From: Clostridia bacterium
GTDB taxonomy: Bacteria; Bacillota; Clostridia; Christensenellales; Aristaeellaceae
NCBI GenBank assembly: GCA_017937505.1
Contig: JAGBDL010000012.1
Coordinates: forward strand, 1-53,169
Reading direction: 5' to 3'
DNA: 53,169 bases
The notes under the pieces are model-generated. The model searched no databases. It had not been told where the DNA came from and saw nothing but the letters and a program-made list of their open reading frames with translations. This document shows, piece after piece, positions 8,967-16,743 of the stretch (positions within the stretch are counted from its first letter, which is position 1; each line of letters starts with the position of its first letter). The position numbers and the translations under genes are program-made.

Positions 8967-10328
8967 TTATTTGCCCACGCAGAACCTCGCGAACACCTCG
9001 TCGATCACCTGCTCGTTCAGCGTCTCACCCGTGATCTCGCCCAGCGCGTCGAGCGCGTCGGACAGATCCACCGCGCAGACGTCCAGCGGCATGTCCTCCT
9101 CGATGGCACGCTGTGCCTCCTCAAGCGCTTCGCACGCATGCATCGCCGCCTGCACATGGCGCGCCTGAGAGAGCATGGATGACTCTGCGCCGTCCTTCGG
9201 CGCAAAGGAGACAAGCAGCGCTCTGAGCGCGTCCAGCCCCTCTCCCCTGGGCGCGCAGACGCCGATGACCCGCGCGCCGGGAAATTCCAGGGATGCTGCT
9301 TCTGCAGTAATCACCGCAGGCAGATCGCCCTTGCTCAGCACGACGATGTGCGGCGCAAGAGCGCACAGCGCCGCCCTGTCCTCCGCCCCGATTGCGCAGG
9401 AGCTGTCCAGCACCAGCACGCGCACGTCGGCTTCATCCAGCGCCTTTCTGGCACGCGATACGCCAATGCGCTCCACCGCGTCGCCCGTCTCGCGCAGACC
9501 GGCCGTGTCCGTCAGGCAGACCCTCAGCCCGTCGATCAGGATGGACTCCGTCAGCGTGTCGCGCGTCGTGCCGGGAATGTCGGTGACGATCGCCCGTTCG
9601 CCGCCCAGGAGCGCGTTGAGCAGGCTGCTCTTTCCGGCGTTCGGCCGGCCGCAGAGCACCACGCGCAGGCCCTCGTCCTCGATGCGTCCCGCGCGCGGAT
9701 CGCAGGAGGCGAGCAGCCTGCCGCGGATGGCCCCGCAGCGCGCATGCACCTGCTGCGCCGTCTCACTCTCCTCCACCTCGTCCGGGAAGTCGATTGCCGC
9801 GGCGATCTCCGCCAGCAGCGCCACGATCTCCTCCCGCGCCGTGCGCACAAAGGCGGATACGCCGCCCTCCATCTGGCGGATAGCGGAGGTCATCGCCCGG
9901 TCGCTGCCCGCGCGGATCATGCGCATGACGGCTTCCGCCTGCGCCAGATCGATGCGCCCGTTCAGAAATGCGCGGCAGGTGAACTCGCCGGGCCGGGCCA
10001 TGCGCGCGCCGTTACCCAGCAGCAGCAGCAGAATCCGGCGCACCAGCGCGTCGGAGCCGTGGCAATGGATTTCGGCGACGTCCTCACGCGTGTAGCTGTG
10101 CGGCGCGGGAAAGAACACGGCCATCGCTTCATCGACCACAGACTCGCCGTCCATCACATGGCCGAAGGTCAGCATCCGGTCGGTCAGCGGCTTTCCGTTT
10201 TTTGGACGGAAGACACGCAGAAGAATCTCCTCGCAGCGCGCGCCCGACAGGCGCACGATGGCGATGCCGCTCTCGCCGCTGGCGGTCGCCTGCGCGGCGA
10301 TGGTGTCGTTTGAGATGTTGATGCTCAT
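8967..10328 (-). CDS. mnmE: tRNA-5-carboxymethylaminomethyl-uridine GTPase MnmE
   Basis: A 453-residue K+-dependent GTPase that, with MnmG, modifies the wobble uridine of tRNAs. The N-terminal formyl-THF-binding domain opens with IAAQATASGESGIAIVRLSG. The G domain has GRPNAGKSS, DIPGTTRDT and DTAGLRETGD, with SKGD in place of NKxD. The C-terminal catalytic cysteine lies in FCVGK. The frame is open 17 codons further up, but GGGGAGG lies seven bases before the ATG at 10328. mnmG, often adjacent near the origin, is not in the window. Confidence 0.95.
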   Translation of the reverse strand: MSINISNDTIAAQATASGESGIAIVRLSGARCEEILLRVFRPKNGKPLTDRMLTFGHVMDGESVVDEAMAVFFPAPHSYTREDVAEIHCHGSDALVRRILLLLLGNGARMARPGEFTCRAFLNGRIDLAQAEAVMRMIRAGSDRAMTSAIRQMEGGVSAFVRTAREEIVALLAEIAAAIDFPDEVEESETAQQVHARCGAIRGRLLASCDPRAGRIEDEGLRVVLCGRPNAGKSSLLNALLGGERAIVTDIPGTTRDTLTESILIDGLRVCLTDTAGLRETGDAVERIGVSRARKALDEADVRVLVLDSSCAIGAEDRAALCALAPHIVVLSKGDLPAVITAEAASLEFPGARVIGVCAPRGEGLDALRALLVSFAPKDGAESSMLSQARHVQAAMHACEALEEAQRAIEEDMPLDVCAVDLSDALDALGEITGETLNEQVIDEVFARFCVGK

Positions 10329-10344
10329 GAATTGACCTCCCCGG

Positions 10345-10353
10345 TTGTCCACA
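10345..10353 (+). promoter_or_regulatory. DnaA box (TTGTCCACA)
   Basis: A one-mismatch match to TTATCCACA just upstream of the mnmE ribosome site, facing a perfect box 13 bases away. It could be a DnaA regulatory site. No AT-rich unwinding region or dnaA gene is seen. Confidence 0.5.
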
Positions 10354-10366
10354 AAGAGACGGCGAT

Positions 10367-10375
10367 TGTGGATAA
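10367..10375 (-). promoter_or_regulatory. DnaA box (TTATCCACA)
   Basis: A perfect consensus DnaA box on the minus strand, oriented towards the box at 10345. Pairing makes a chance occurrence less likely. Confidence 0.6.
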
Positions 10376-10463
10376 GCATGGCTCGAATATCAGCAGGAAC
10401 AACTGAAAGTTTTCTGCCGGAAAATTGCCTGCAAGACAGATGACAAAGACCCCGAAATCCTGA

Positions 10464-10492
10464 TTGACAAGATCCCGGGGATATCGTACAAT
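10464..10492 (+). promoter_or_regulatory. Promoter of the putative antisense RNA
   Basis: TTGACA and TACAAT are separated by exactly 17 bases, a near-perfect promoter with no protein-coding gene downstream on this strand. Confidence 0.75.
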
Positions 10493-10498
10493 GTAGGC

Positions 10499-10592
10499 AG
10501 GTAGGGGTGATAGCCTACAGGTGAGTTCTCACCGCTGTTTTCCTTATTTTAGAAAACCGCCGAATGCAGGTTCCGACTGCAGGCGGTTTTTT
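10499..10592 (+). ncRNA. Putative type I antitoxin RNA (~95 nt)
   Basis: The RNA would start near 10499 and end at a strong terminator. It holds a GTAGG/CCTAC hairpin (10501-10518), a palindromic GGTGAG-TT-CTCACC hairpin just after, and the terminator stem. Its 5' region is an inverted-repeat relative of the leader of the opposing toxin mRNA, and the two RNAs overlap through the terminator. This convergent layout mirrors the Fst/par systems. Function is inferred from architecture only. Confidence 0.55.
10553..10592. terminator. Bidirectional terminator of toxin mRNA and antisense RNA
   Basis: AAAACCGCC and GGCGGTTTT form the outer stem and TGCAG/CTGCA the inner one. A T run follows on the plus strand and TTTTC on the minus strand, so both convergent transcripts can end here. 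Confidence 0.8.
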
Positions 10593-10595
10593 ATT

Positions 10596-10685
10596 TTATC
10601 GTCTGTTCTGCGTGCCCGCGACATAAGCCGCGAAGACCAGACCGGCGACTGCGATGATCATATTGAAAAGCTCAACATTGTTCAT
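10596..10685 (-). CDS. Small hydrophobic peptide, putative holin-like type I toxin (29 aa)
   Basis: The peptide MNNVELFNMIIAVAGLVFAA continues YVAGTQNRR. It has one membrane-spanning stretch (about residues 8-23) and a charged tail, as in Hol_Tox/Fst-type toxins. The start at 10685 is chosen because GGGGAG lies eight bases upstream. The in-frame ATG two codons earlier is too close to that site. The gene has its own promoter at 10759-10787 and a terminator shared with a convergent small RNA. Family assignment rests on size, hydrophobicity and locus layout, so it remains a candidate. Confidence 0.6.
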   Translation of the reverse strand: MNNVELFNMIIAVAGLVFAAYVAGTQNRR

Positions 10686-10758
10686 GCGCATCACTCCCCG
10701 CTCTTGTACGAAATTGCGGAGAGAACCACCCGTAGACCCTGCCTGCCTACACGGCTTC

Positions 10759-10787
10759 ATTTTATCATATCGCAGGATACATCGCAA
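10759..10787 (-). promoter_or_regulatory. Promoter of the putative toxin mRNA
   Basis: On the minus strand TTGCGA and TAAAAT are 17 bases apart. The transcript would start near GTGTAGGCAGGCAGGG, giving a ~70-base structured leader before the toxin start. Confidence 0.6.
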
Positions 10788-10854
10788 GAAGCCATTCTAT
10801 AACAGAAAAGGAACGCGAGCATATCGCCCACGTTCCTTTTTGCTGTTTGACGAA

Positions 10855-11883
10855 TCAGCGCTCGACACGGCCGGAGCCGGAGCCCTTCATCAGCGCGGTG
10901 ACCTCCGCGACGGTGACGCGGTTGTAGTCGCCGGAGATGGTATGCTTGAGGCAGGAGGCCGCCACGGCGAACTCCAGCGCGTCGCTCTGCTTCTCGAAGG
11001 TCAGCAGGCCGTAGATCAGGCCGCCGGAGAAGGAGTCGCCGCCGCCGACGCGATCCACGATATCGGTGATCTCGTACTTGCGGGAGACGTAGAACTCCTT
11101 GCCGTCGTAGATGCAGGCTGCCCAGTCGTTGCGGTCCGCGCTCTTGGACTCGCGCAGGGTGATGGCGACGCGCTCCAGGTTCGGATACAGCGCCATGGCC
11201 TTCTTCGCGATGCCCTCGTAGACGTTGCGGTCCAGGGAGCCGGACTCGACGTCGGAATCGGCGGTGATGCCCAGGGACTTCTGGAAGTCCTCCTCGTTGG
11301 CGATGGCCACGTCGATGTACTTGGCGATCTCGGACATGACCTCCTTGGCTTCCTTGCCGTACTTCCAGAGGTTCTTGCGGTAGTTGAGGTCGCAGGAGAC
11401 CTTCACGCCGCACTTCTTGGCGGCCTTGCAGGCGGCCAGGGACAGCTCGGCAGCGGAGGCGGAGATGGCCGGAGCGATGCCGGAAATGTGGAACCAGTCG
11501 GCGCCCTCGAAGATCTTCTCCCAATCGAACAGATCGATCGGCGCGATGGCGATCGCGGAATCCGCACGGTCATAGACGACCTTGGACGGACGCTGGTTGG
11601 AACCGGTCTCCAGGAAGTAGATGCCCATACGGCCGTCGGTCATCTTGATGTTGGACACGTCGACGCCGAAGGAACGGACGTCACGACGGCAGGCCTCGCC
11701 GATCGCATTGTTCGGCAGCGCGGTCACAAAGGCCGCGTCCATGCCGTAGTTCGCCAGAGAGACAGCCACGTTGGCTTCGCCGCCGCCGAAGGTGGCTTCA
11801 AGGGACGGGCTCTGGAAGAAACGCTCCAGCGCCGGGCTCTTCAGACGGAGCATGATTTCGCCGAAAGTAATAATACGGGCCAT
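10855..11883 (-). CDS. kdgK: PfkB-family sugar kinase (2-keto-3-deoxygluconate kinase-like)
   Basis: A 342-residue ribokinase-fold enzyme that probably phosphorylates 2-dehydro-3-deoxygluconate in hexuronate breakdown. The N-terminal substrate site is in ATFGGGEANVAVSLANYG near residue 30. The catalytic aspartate and anion hole are in VDRVGGGDSFSGGLIYG near residue 260, with GGGD in place of the more usual GAGD. The length fits KdgK proteins. No KDPG aldolase or uronate gene is nearby, so substrate remains an inference. A separate promoter lies 75-103 bases upstream. Confidence 0.8.
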   Translation of the reverse strand: MARIITFGEIMLRLKSPALERFFQSPSLEATFGGGEANVAVSLANYGMDAAFVTALPNNAIGEACRRDVRSFGVDVSNIKMTDGRMGIYFLETGSNQRPSKVVYDRADSAIAIAPIDLFDWEKIFEGADWFHISGIAPAISASAAELSLAACKAAKKCGVKVSCDLNYRKNLWKYGKEAKEVMSEIAKYIDVAIANEEDFQKSLGITADSDVESGSLDRNVYEGIAKKAMALYPNLERVAITLRESKSADRNDWAACIYDGKEFYVSRKYEITDIVDRVGGGDSFSGGLIYGLLTFEKQSDALEFAVAASCLKHTISGDYNRVTVAEVTALMKGSGSGRVER

Positions 11884-11957
11884 TGGTAATCACTCCTGAA
11901 TTTTATTTGAGGCAACATGCGGAAAAAACCTCTGCAAATTCCCTCAGTTTTGCCATT

Positions 11958-11986
11958 ATTATACACGATGATACTTTTGAAATCAA
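11958..11986 (-). promoter_or_regulatory. Promoter of the sugar kinase
   Basis: On the minus strand TTGATT and TATAAT are 17 bases apart. Just upstream is ATTGGTCTGATGAC, which resembles a GntR-type half-palindrome and is a weak operator candidate. The rest of 11987-12117 is AT-rich and shows no gene. Confidence 0.7.
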
Positions 11987-12117
11987 GTCATCAGACCAAT
12001 TTTCTGCACATCGCGTGATATTTGTAAGAATAAGACAATACTAACCCGATATAGCTGAACATATCAAATCAAATATACGAATTTATCCGGCGATTTTGTA
12101 AGGTTCGCGTACTCCCC

Positions 12118-12510
12118 TTACCTGAGCAGCTCGCTGCTCAGCCGCAGAATCTCCGGCGCTGCGCGCTCGCGTTCCCTTTTTGTCACGCGCACATACAGCG
12201 GATACGAAAGGCCCATGCACGCCAGGCCCAGCACGCCGACGGCGATGCCGGGCACAAACCAGATGTCTGCAAGGACCATCGTCATGCTCATGCCCGTGCC
12301 CAGCACCAGCGTGCCCGCAATGCCCAGGGCCAGCGCGGCCCTCGTCCCCTTTCGCGTCACGCTCCGATCCAGACGGCGCAGCTGCTCCATCTTGTCCTCC
12401 TCGTGCGGCAGGTACTTTCTCTGGATGGACCGGATCTCCTCCTGCTGCCTGGCGGAATAGGTGTAGGTAAAGACGCTGCTGTCCTCGCGTGTGCTGTGCT
12501 CTTCGCTCAT
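12118..12510 (-). CDS. Small two-helix membrane protein (often mis-named dihydropteridine reductase)
   Basis: A 130-residue protein with a charged N-terminal half (residues 1-55) and two transmembrane helices at about 57-80 and 84-107. A GTGMSM motif lies at the end of the first helix and a PG...VG...G pattern in the second. Proteins of this kind sit beside OmpR-type two-component systems in Clostridia and are sometimes labelled dihydropteridine reductase without support. Its start overlaps the sensor kinase stop by four bases. The function is unknown, perhaps an accessory to the kinase. Confidence 0.7.
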   Translation of the reverse strand: MSEEHSTREDSSVFTYTYSARQQEEIRSIQRKYLPHEEDKMEQLRRLDRSVTRKGTRAALALGIAGTLVLGTGMSMTMVLADIWFVPGIAVGVLGLACMGLSYPLYVRVTKRERERAAPEILRLSSELLR

Positions 12511-13595
12511 TTCATTGCTCCCCCTTGATGAATGCGCACGGTGAACGTGCTTCCCCTGCCCGGCGCGCTGCTCACGGCGATCTCCCCGCCGTGGATATCT
12601 ACCACGCGCCGCACCAGCACCAGCCCCAGGCCGCTGCCCTGCGTCGCATGGGATGTGTCGCCCTGGTAGAACTTTTCAAAGATGTGCGCGCCCACGTCGG
12701 CGCTGAAGCCGTAGCCGGTGTCCGCGACCGTTACGACGGCCTGTCCGTTCTCCTGCGAAAGGCGAACCGACACCCTGCCGCCGCAGCCGGTGAACTTGAT
12801 GGCGTTGGAAAACAGGTTGTTCCACACCAGCTCCAGAAGCTGCGCGTCGCCATAGGCCCGCACGCCGTCCTCAATCGCCGTTTCAATGTCGAGGCGCTTT
12901 TCCTCCCACGCGTCCTCAAACGCAAGCAGGCAAGCGCAGAGCTGTTCGCTGAGGTCAAATTCGGCAAACGCGGGAAAGATCTGCTGGTTTTCCAGCTTGC
13001 CCAGCCGGAGAATGTTGCTGATGAGGTCCGCCAGACGCTGCGACGTGTCGCCGATCACCTTCGCATACGCCAGACGCTGCGCCTGCGGCAGCTCCGGCGC
13101 CCGCAGCATCGTCGCGTAATTCCGGATCACCGCCAGCGGCGTCTTGAGCTCATGAGACACGTTCGCGATGAAATCCGCGCGCAGCGTCTCCGTGCCGGAG
13201 AGCTCCTGCGCCATGCGGTTGAAGCAGGCTGCGATCTCATCCAGCCCGTTGTGGCTGCCCAGCGTCGGCACCGGCGCGATGCGCACGGAGAAATCCCCCT
13301 GCATGAGCCGCTCCGCCGCGTCAAGAATCCGCTGCACGGGCTTGTCGATCAGCTGATAGCGGCGCACGCCGTCAATCAGCGTCAGCGCGCCGGTGAGCGC
13401 GAGCACATTGACCAGCGTGATCCGGGCCGCGTGCCGGATGTCCGTCTGCGTCAGCGCAAGCCCCATCTCCCGCACCATGCTGGAGAGGAACAGCATCATG
13501 CAGCAGGTGACCACAAATCCCGCCAGCGCAAAGAAGATCACATAGCTGCGCACGGCGAAGAGCACGCGGCCGATCCTGTCCTCATTCCGCCTCAT
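12507..13595 (-). CDS. Sensor histidine kinase
   Basis: A 362-residue membrane kinase with two transmembrane helices (about 16-38 and 58-78), a very short outer loop, a HAMP linker near 85-135, a HisKA box FIANVSHELKTPL with His148, and a HATPase domain containing WNNLFSNAIKF and GSGLGLVLVRR. All catalytic boxes are intact. It overlaps the response-regulator stop by four bases and the next membrane-protein gene by four, so the three are one operon. Its cognate regulator is truncated (next entry). Confidence 0.88.
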   Translation of the reverse strand: MRRNEDRIGRVLFAVRSYVIFFALAGFVVTCCMMLFLSSMVREMGLALTQTDIRHAARITLVNVLALTGALTLIDGVRRYQLIDKPVQRILDAAERLMQGDFSVRIAPVPTLGSHNGLDEIAACFNRMAQELSGTETLRADFIANVSHELKTPLAVIRNYATMLRAPELPQAQRLAYAKVIGDTSQRLADLISNILRLGKLENQQIFPAFAEFDLSEQLCACLLAFEDAWEEKRLDIETAIEDGVRAYGDAQLLELVWNNLFSNAIKFTGCGGRVSVRLSQENGQAVVTVADTGYGFSADVGAHIFEKFYQGDTSHATQGSGLGLVLVRRVVDIHGGEIAVSSAPGRGSTFTVRIHQGGAMK

Positions 13596-14065
13596 GTGAT
13601 CACCGCCTTGTAGCCCAGGCCGTGCACGGTCACGATCTCAAAGCCCGTGCACGCGGCGCATTTGTCGCGCAGCTTGGTGATGTACACGTCCACCGTCCGC
13701 AGCGACGAGGCGCTCTCGATTCCCCAGAACTCGTCCATCAGCTGCGAGCGGGTGAACGCCTTCCTGGGATAGGACAGCAGCTTGTACAGCAGATTGAACT
13801 CCCGCACGGTCAGCGCGATGGGCTCGCCGCGCAGGTACGCCGCGTGCTCGTCCGCGTCCAGCACGAAATCGCCCACGACGATCTTCCGGCTCCTGGCGAT
13901 TTTGGCCCGGCGCAGCAGCGCGCCGATGCGCATGGCCAGCTCGTCCAGCTCAATTGGCTTGACCATATAGTCGTCGATGCCGATGCAAAAGCCCCGCTGC
14001 TTGCTTGACAGATCGTCCCGGGCGGTCATCAGCAGGATCGGGATCTCCTGGTTGAGCGCGCGCAT
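13592..14065 (-). pseudogene. OmpR-family response regulator lacking the phosphoacceptor half of its receiver
   Basis: The 157-residue open frame begins inside the receiver domain at EIPILLMTARDD. The conserved Thr/Ala and Lys (DDYMVKPIELDEL) are present, and a complete winged-helix DNA-binding domain follows (VREFNLLYKLLSYPRKAFTR to TVHGLGYKAVIT). The first ~55-60 residues, including the acidic pair and the phosphoacceptor Asp, are missing. Five codons above the ATG there is an in-frame TAA, and only 93 bases separate this gene from the next one upstream. The missing part therefore cannot be encoded by a simple frameshift. It is either a decayed gene or an Asp-less regulator transcribed from its own TATAAT-containing region. 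Confidence 0.75.
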
Positions 14066-14124
14066 GTTCTGTGTATGCAGGGATTATAGCGCACAGATGT
14101 TAACGTTTTGTTTACACAGCAAAG

Positions 14125-14148
14125 GGCGGCGCAATTTTGCGCCGCCCC
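14125..14148 (-). terminator. Hairpin after the GMSM-repeat membrane protein
   Basis: A 10-bp perfect GC stem (GGGCGGCGCA / TGCGCCGCCC) with a 4-base loop and only a short T tract lies just after the stop at 14159. It probably separates this gene from the truncated regulator. Confidence 0.65.
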
Positions 14149-14158
14149 GCAGAACGAT

Positions 14159-14527
14159 TTACTTGAGGCCCATCGTCATGGGAATCAGGCCCAGCAGCAT
14201 CACGATGCCGATCAGGCTCAGCGCCATGCCGGGAACCAGCTTGTTCATCGCCAGCGCCAGGCTCATGCCGCCGCCGAACACCAGCACGCCCGCCGCGTCG
14301 TAGAGCACCTTGAACAGCAGACGGCCGTTCACATGCACCGCCGGGCAGCCCGCCAGCTTCCACCGCAGCGCCAGCAGCGCGATCAGCAGCGCAATGCCCA
14401 CCGCGATCACCACCACGCCGGGCTTGAACATGCCCCATTCCTTGATCAGGCACATGCTCATGCCGATGCCGAACACGAGAAAGCCCACAATGCCCAGCAC
14501 CAGGGACACAAAATCCATCGTTTTCAT
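14159..14527 (-). CDS. Four-helix membrane protein with duplicated GMSM unit
   Basis: A 122-residue integral membrane protein made of two similar halves. The first half holds FLVFGIGMSMCL and then a helix opening FKPGVVVIAVG. The second holds VLVFGGGMSLAL and then VPGMALSLIGIV. Both halves match the two-helix unit of the small protein at 12118-12510 (LVLGTGMSMTM, then FVPGIAVGVLG). A CPAVHVNGRLL linker joins the halves. It sits upstream of, and in line with, the two-component genes. The region 14528-14663 holds its ribosome site and an AT-rich leader with spaced TCA repeats. The function is unknown. Confidence 0.7.
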   Translation of the reverse strand: MKTMDFVSLVLGIVGFLVFGIGMSMCLIKEWGMFKPGVVVIAVGIALLIALLALRWKLAGCPAVHVNGRLLFKVLYDAAGVLVFGGGMSLALAMNKLVPGMALSLIGIVMLLGLIPMTMGLK

Positions 14528-14663
14528 TTTCTTTTCCTCCTGCGAATGACTGTCCTTGTTTTCAGGTGACGGACAGATTCTACCGCCGGAGTTTTATGAA
14601 ATTGATGAGATTTGGTTGAAGTTTTGTTAAATACGGTCTGCGGCCTTCGTCAAGGCCTGCCCG

Positions 14664-15824
14664 TCAGGCGCCGTGCAGCTCCGCGGCCAGCGCGTCGATC
14701 TGCGCCAGGGTGGCGTCGTTGGGCGCGCAGGTGATTTTGACCGCCGTCTCGGCAAAGGTCAGTTCCTTGCTGCTCTCCAGCATGCCGCGCATCACCTTGG
14801 CCGCCATCGGGGCCCAGGCGCCGCTTTCCATCAGCGCCACCGTGCGGTTGCGGAAGCCGCGCTCCGTCAGATGGTGAATGTACGTCCGCATGAACGGAAA
14901 CACGTCGGCGTTGTAGGTCGAGCTCGCCAGCACCAGACGGTCATAGCGGAACGCGTCGCTCACGGCTTGCGCCATGTCGCAGCGGGCCAGGTCGTAGAGG
15001 GCGACGGTCTCGCCCTGCGCGCGCAGCCTGTCGGCGAGCAGCCGGGCGGCCTTCATCGTGCCGCCGTAGATGGAGGCGCACGCGATCGTCACGCCATGGT
15101 CCTCCGGACGATAGGACGACCAGCAGTCGTACAGCGCCAGGTACTGCGCGAGATTGTCCGCGAGCACCGGGCCGTGCAGCGGGCAGATGGCCTGCACGTC
15201 GAGCGCGGCGAGCTTTTTGAGCAGCGCCTGCACCTGCGCGCCGTATTTGCCCACGATGCCGATGTAGTACCGGCGCGCCTCGTCCGCCCAGTCCAGCTGC
15301 ACGTCCAGCGCGCCGAATCTGCCGAACGCGTCCGCGGAGAAGAGCGCCTTTTCGCAGGCGTCGTAGGTGACGAAGACCTCCGGCCAGTGCACCATCGGCG
15401 CGGCGATGAAGCGCAGCTCATGCCGCCCCAGCGAAAGCGTATCGCCCTCCTTGACGGCAAGCCTGCGATCCGCATAATCCTTGCCGAAGAACGCCTGCAT
15501 CATCGCAAACGCCTTGGCGGAGGAGACGATTGCCGCCTGCGGATAGGCGTCCATGAACGCCTCGATGCTGCCGGAGTGATCCGGCTCCATGTGCTGCACG
15601 ATCAGGTAATCCGGCGTGCGCCCGCCGAGCGCCTGCCCGATATGCTCGAGCCACTCCCCGGCAAAACGCCTGTCCACACTGTCCATGACCGCGATTTTCT
15701 CATCCATGATCGCGTAGGAGTTGTACGCCATGCCGTTTGGCACGGCGTACTGCCCCTCGAACAGATCGATCGCATGGTCGTTGACGCCGAGATGCCGGAT
15801 ATCGCTTGTCTTGTGCATATTCAT
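14664..15824 (-). CDS. FprA-family flavodiiron protein (O2/NO reductase)
   Basis: A ~386-residue cytoplasmic A-type flavoprotein that reduces oxygen or nitric oxide in anaerobes. The N-terminal metallo-beta-lactamase-like diiron domain shows VQHMEPDHSGSIEAF near residue 80, with further ligands around MVHWPEV and CPLHGPVL. The C-terminal flavodoxin domain binds FMN through ASIYGGTMKAARLLAD. Three candidate starts (15827, 15824, 15818) follow one GGAGG site, and I choose the middle one. It is downstream of a ferredoxin gene, a plausible electron donor, and divergent from a Crp/Fnr regulator. Confidence 0.88.
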   Translation of the reverse strand: MNMHKTSDIRHLGVNDHAIDLFEGQYAVPNGMAYNSYAIMDEKIAVMDSVDRRFAGEWLEHIGQALGGRTPDYLIVQHMEPDHSGSIEAFMDAYPQAAIVSSAKAFAMMQAFFGKDYADRRLAVKEGDTLSLGRHELRFIAAPMVHWPEVFVTYDACEKALFSADAFGRFGALDVQLDWADEARRYYIGIVGKYGAQVQALLKKLAALDVQAICPLHGPVLADNLAQYLALYDCWSSYRPEDHGVTIACASIYGGTMKAARLLADRLRAQGETVALYDLARCDMAQAVSDAFRYDRLVLASSTYNADVFPFMRTYIHHLTERGFRNRTVALMESGAWAPMAAKVMRGMLESSKELTFAETAVKITCAPNDATLAQIDALAAELHGA

Positions 15825-15874
15825 CATTCCTCCTGCATTCCTTTGCGTTTTAGCTTCTGTCGATTGGATTGCGC

Positions 15875-16573
15875 TTATTCCCTGATGCGCCCGTCGGTCG
15901 TGATGGTCACGACCTGACAGGGCAGATCCTTGCCGCACGCCTGTATGGCGCGGCGAGCCGCCTGCTCGATGCCGCCGCAGCAGGGCACCTCCATGCGCGC
16001 GACGGTCACGCTCCTGATGTCGTTGCCGGAGAGGATGGCCGTCAGCTTCTGGGCATAGTCCTGCGCGTCGAGCTTGGGGCAGCCGATCAGCGCGACGCGG
16101 CCGCGAATGAAGTCCTGGTGGAAGCTGCCGTAGGCGTAGGCCGTGCAGTCCGCCGCGATGAGCAGGTGCGCGCCGTCAAAGTACGGGGCCTTGACCGGCA
16201 CGAGCTTGATCTGCACCGGCCACTGGGTAAGCTGGCTTTGCGCACCCGCCGCGTGAGGCGTTTCCGCCGCCTGCGGGCGCCGGATCGCCGCGGACCTGGT
16301 GCCCGGGCAGCCGCACGGCTGCGCCGCCTCCTGCTTCTTTTTCTTGGCCGCGAGCACCGCAGCCTCGTCGTAGGCGGGCGCCTCGCGCTCCTCAAAGGAG
16401 ATGGCGTTCACCGGGCAGGCCGGCAGGCAGTCGCCCAGGCCGTCGCAATAGTCCTCGCGCGTCAGCCTGGCCTTGCCGTTCACCATCTCAATGGCGCCCT
16501 CGTGGCATGCAGACGCGCACGCGCCGCAGCCGTTGCACCTCTCCTCGTCGATTCGGATGATTGTTCTGCGCAT
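15875..16573 (-). CDS. 4Fe-4S dicluster ferredoxin-type protein
   Basis: A 232-residue protein with two N-terminal [4Fe-4S] motifs, CNGCGACASACHEG and CDGLGDCLPACPVN (residues ~13-60). A lysine/alanine-rich linker with CGCPG follows, and then a ~120-residue C-terminal domain with VALIGCPKLD and VPCCGGIEQAA, conserved in similar redox proteins. The start at 16573 is chosen because GGAGG lies five bases upstream. It lies 50 bases upstream of the flavodiiron gene in the same direction and may feed it electrons. Confidence 0.82.
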   Translation of the reverse strand: MRRTIIRIDEERCNGCGACASACHEGAIEMVNGKARLTREDYCDGLGDCLPACPVNAISFEEREAPAYDEAAVLAAKKKKQEAAQPCGCPGTRSAAIRRPQAAETPHAAGAQSQLTQWPVQIKLVPVKAPYFDGAHLLIAADCTAYAYGSFHQDFIRGRVALIGCPKLDAQDYAQKLTAILSGNDIRSVTVARMEVPCCGGIEQAARRAIQACGKDLPCQVVTITTDGRIRE

Positions 16574-16671
16574 ATATACCTCCATCCCGATGGTCGGGTC
16601 TTTCTTGTATCATAGAAAATTGCGCGAAGCATCATGCAGCAGGCGATAAGTGGCTTGAAACGGCCCGCTTC

Positions 16672-16700
16672 TTGCTTTCGCGAGATCATTATAGTATACT
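16672..16700 (+). promoter_or_regulatory. Promoter of the Crp/Fnr regulator
   Basis: TTGCTT and TATACT are separated by 17 bases, 44 bases upstream of the regulator start. Confidence 0.65.
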
Positions 16701-16715
16701 GAGTGCAGAACGTAA

Positions 16716-16729
16716 GTTGAAACTTCAAC
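16716..16729. promoter_or_regulatory. Palindromic operator candidate GTTGAA-AC-TTCAAC
   Basis: A perfect 6-bp inverted repeat lies just after the transcription start of the regulator gene. Crp/Fnr proteins bind such dyads, so it may serve autoregulation and control of the divergent ferredoxin/flavodiiron genes. Binding is an inference. Confidence 0.5.
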
Positions 16730-16743
16730 ATCAGGAGGATGTT

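Noticed and set aside
10345..10375. Chromosomal origin at the DnaA boxes
   Set aside because: There are only two boxes, with no AT-rich unwinding element and no dnaA or dnaN gene.
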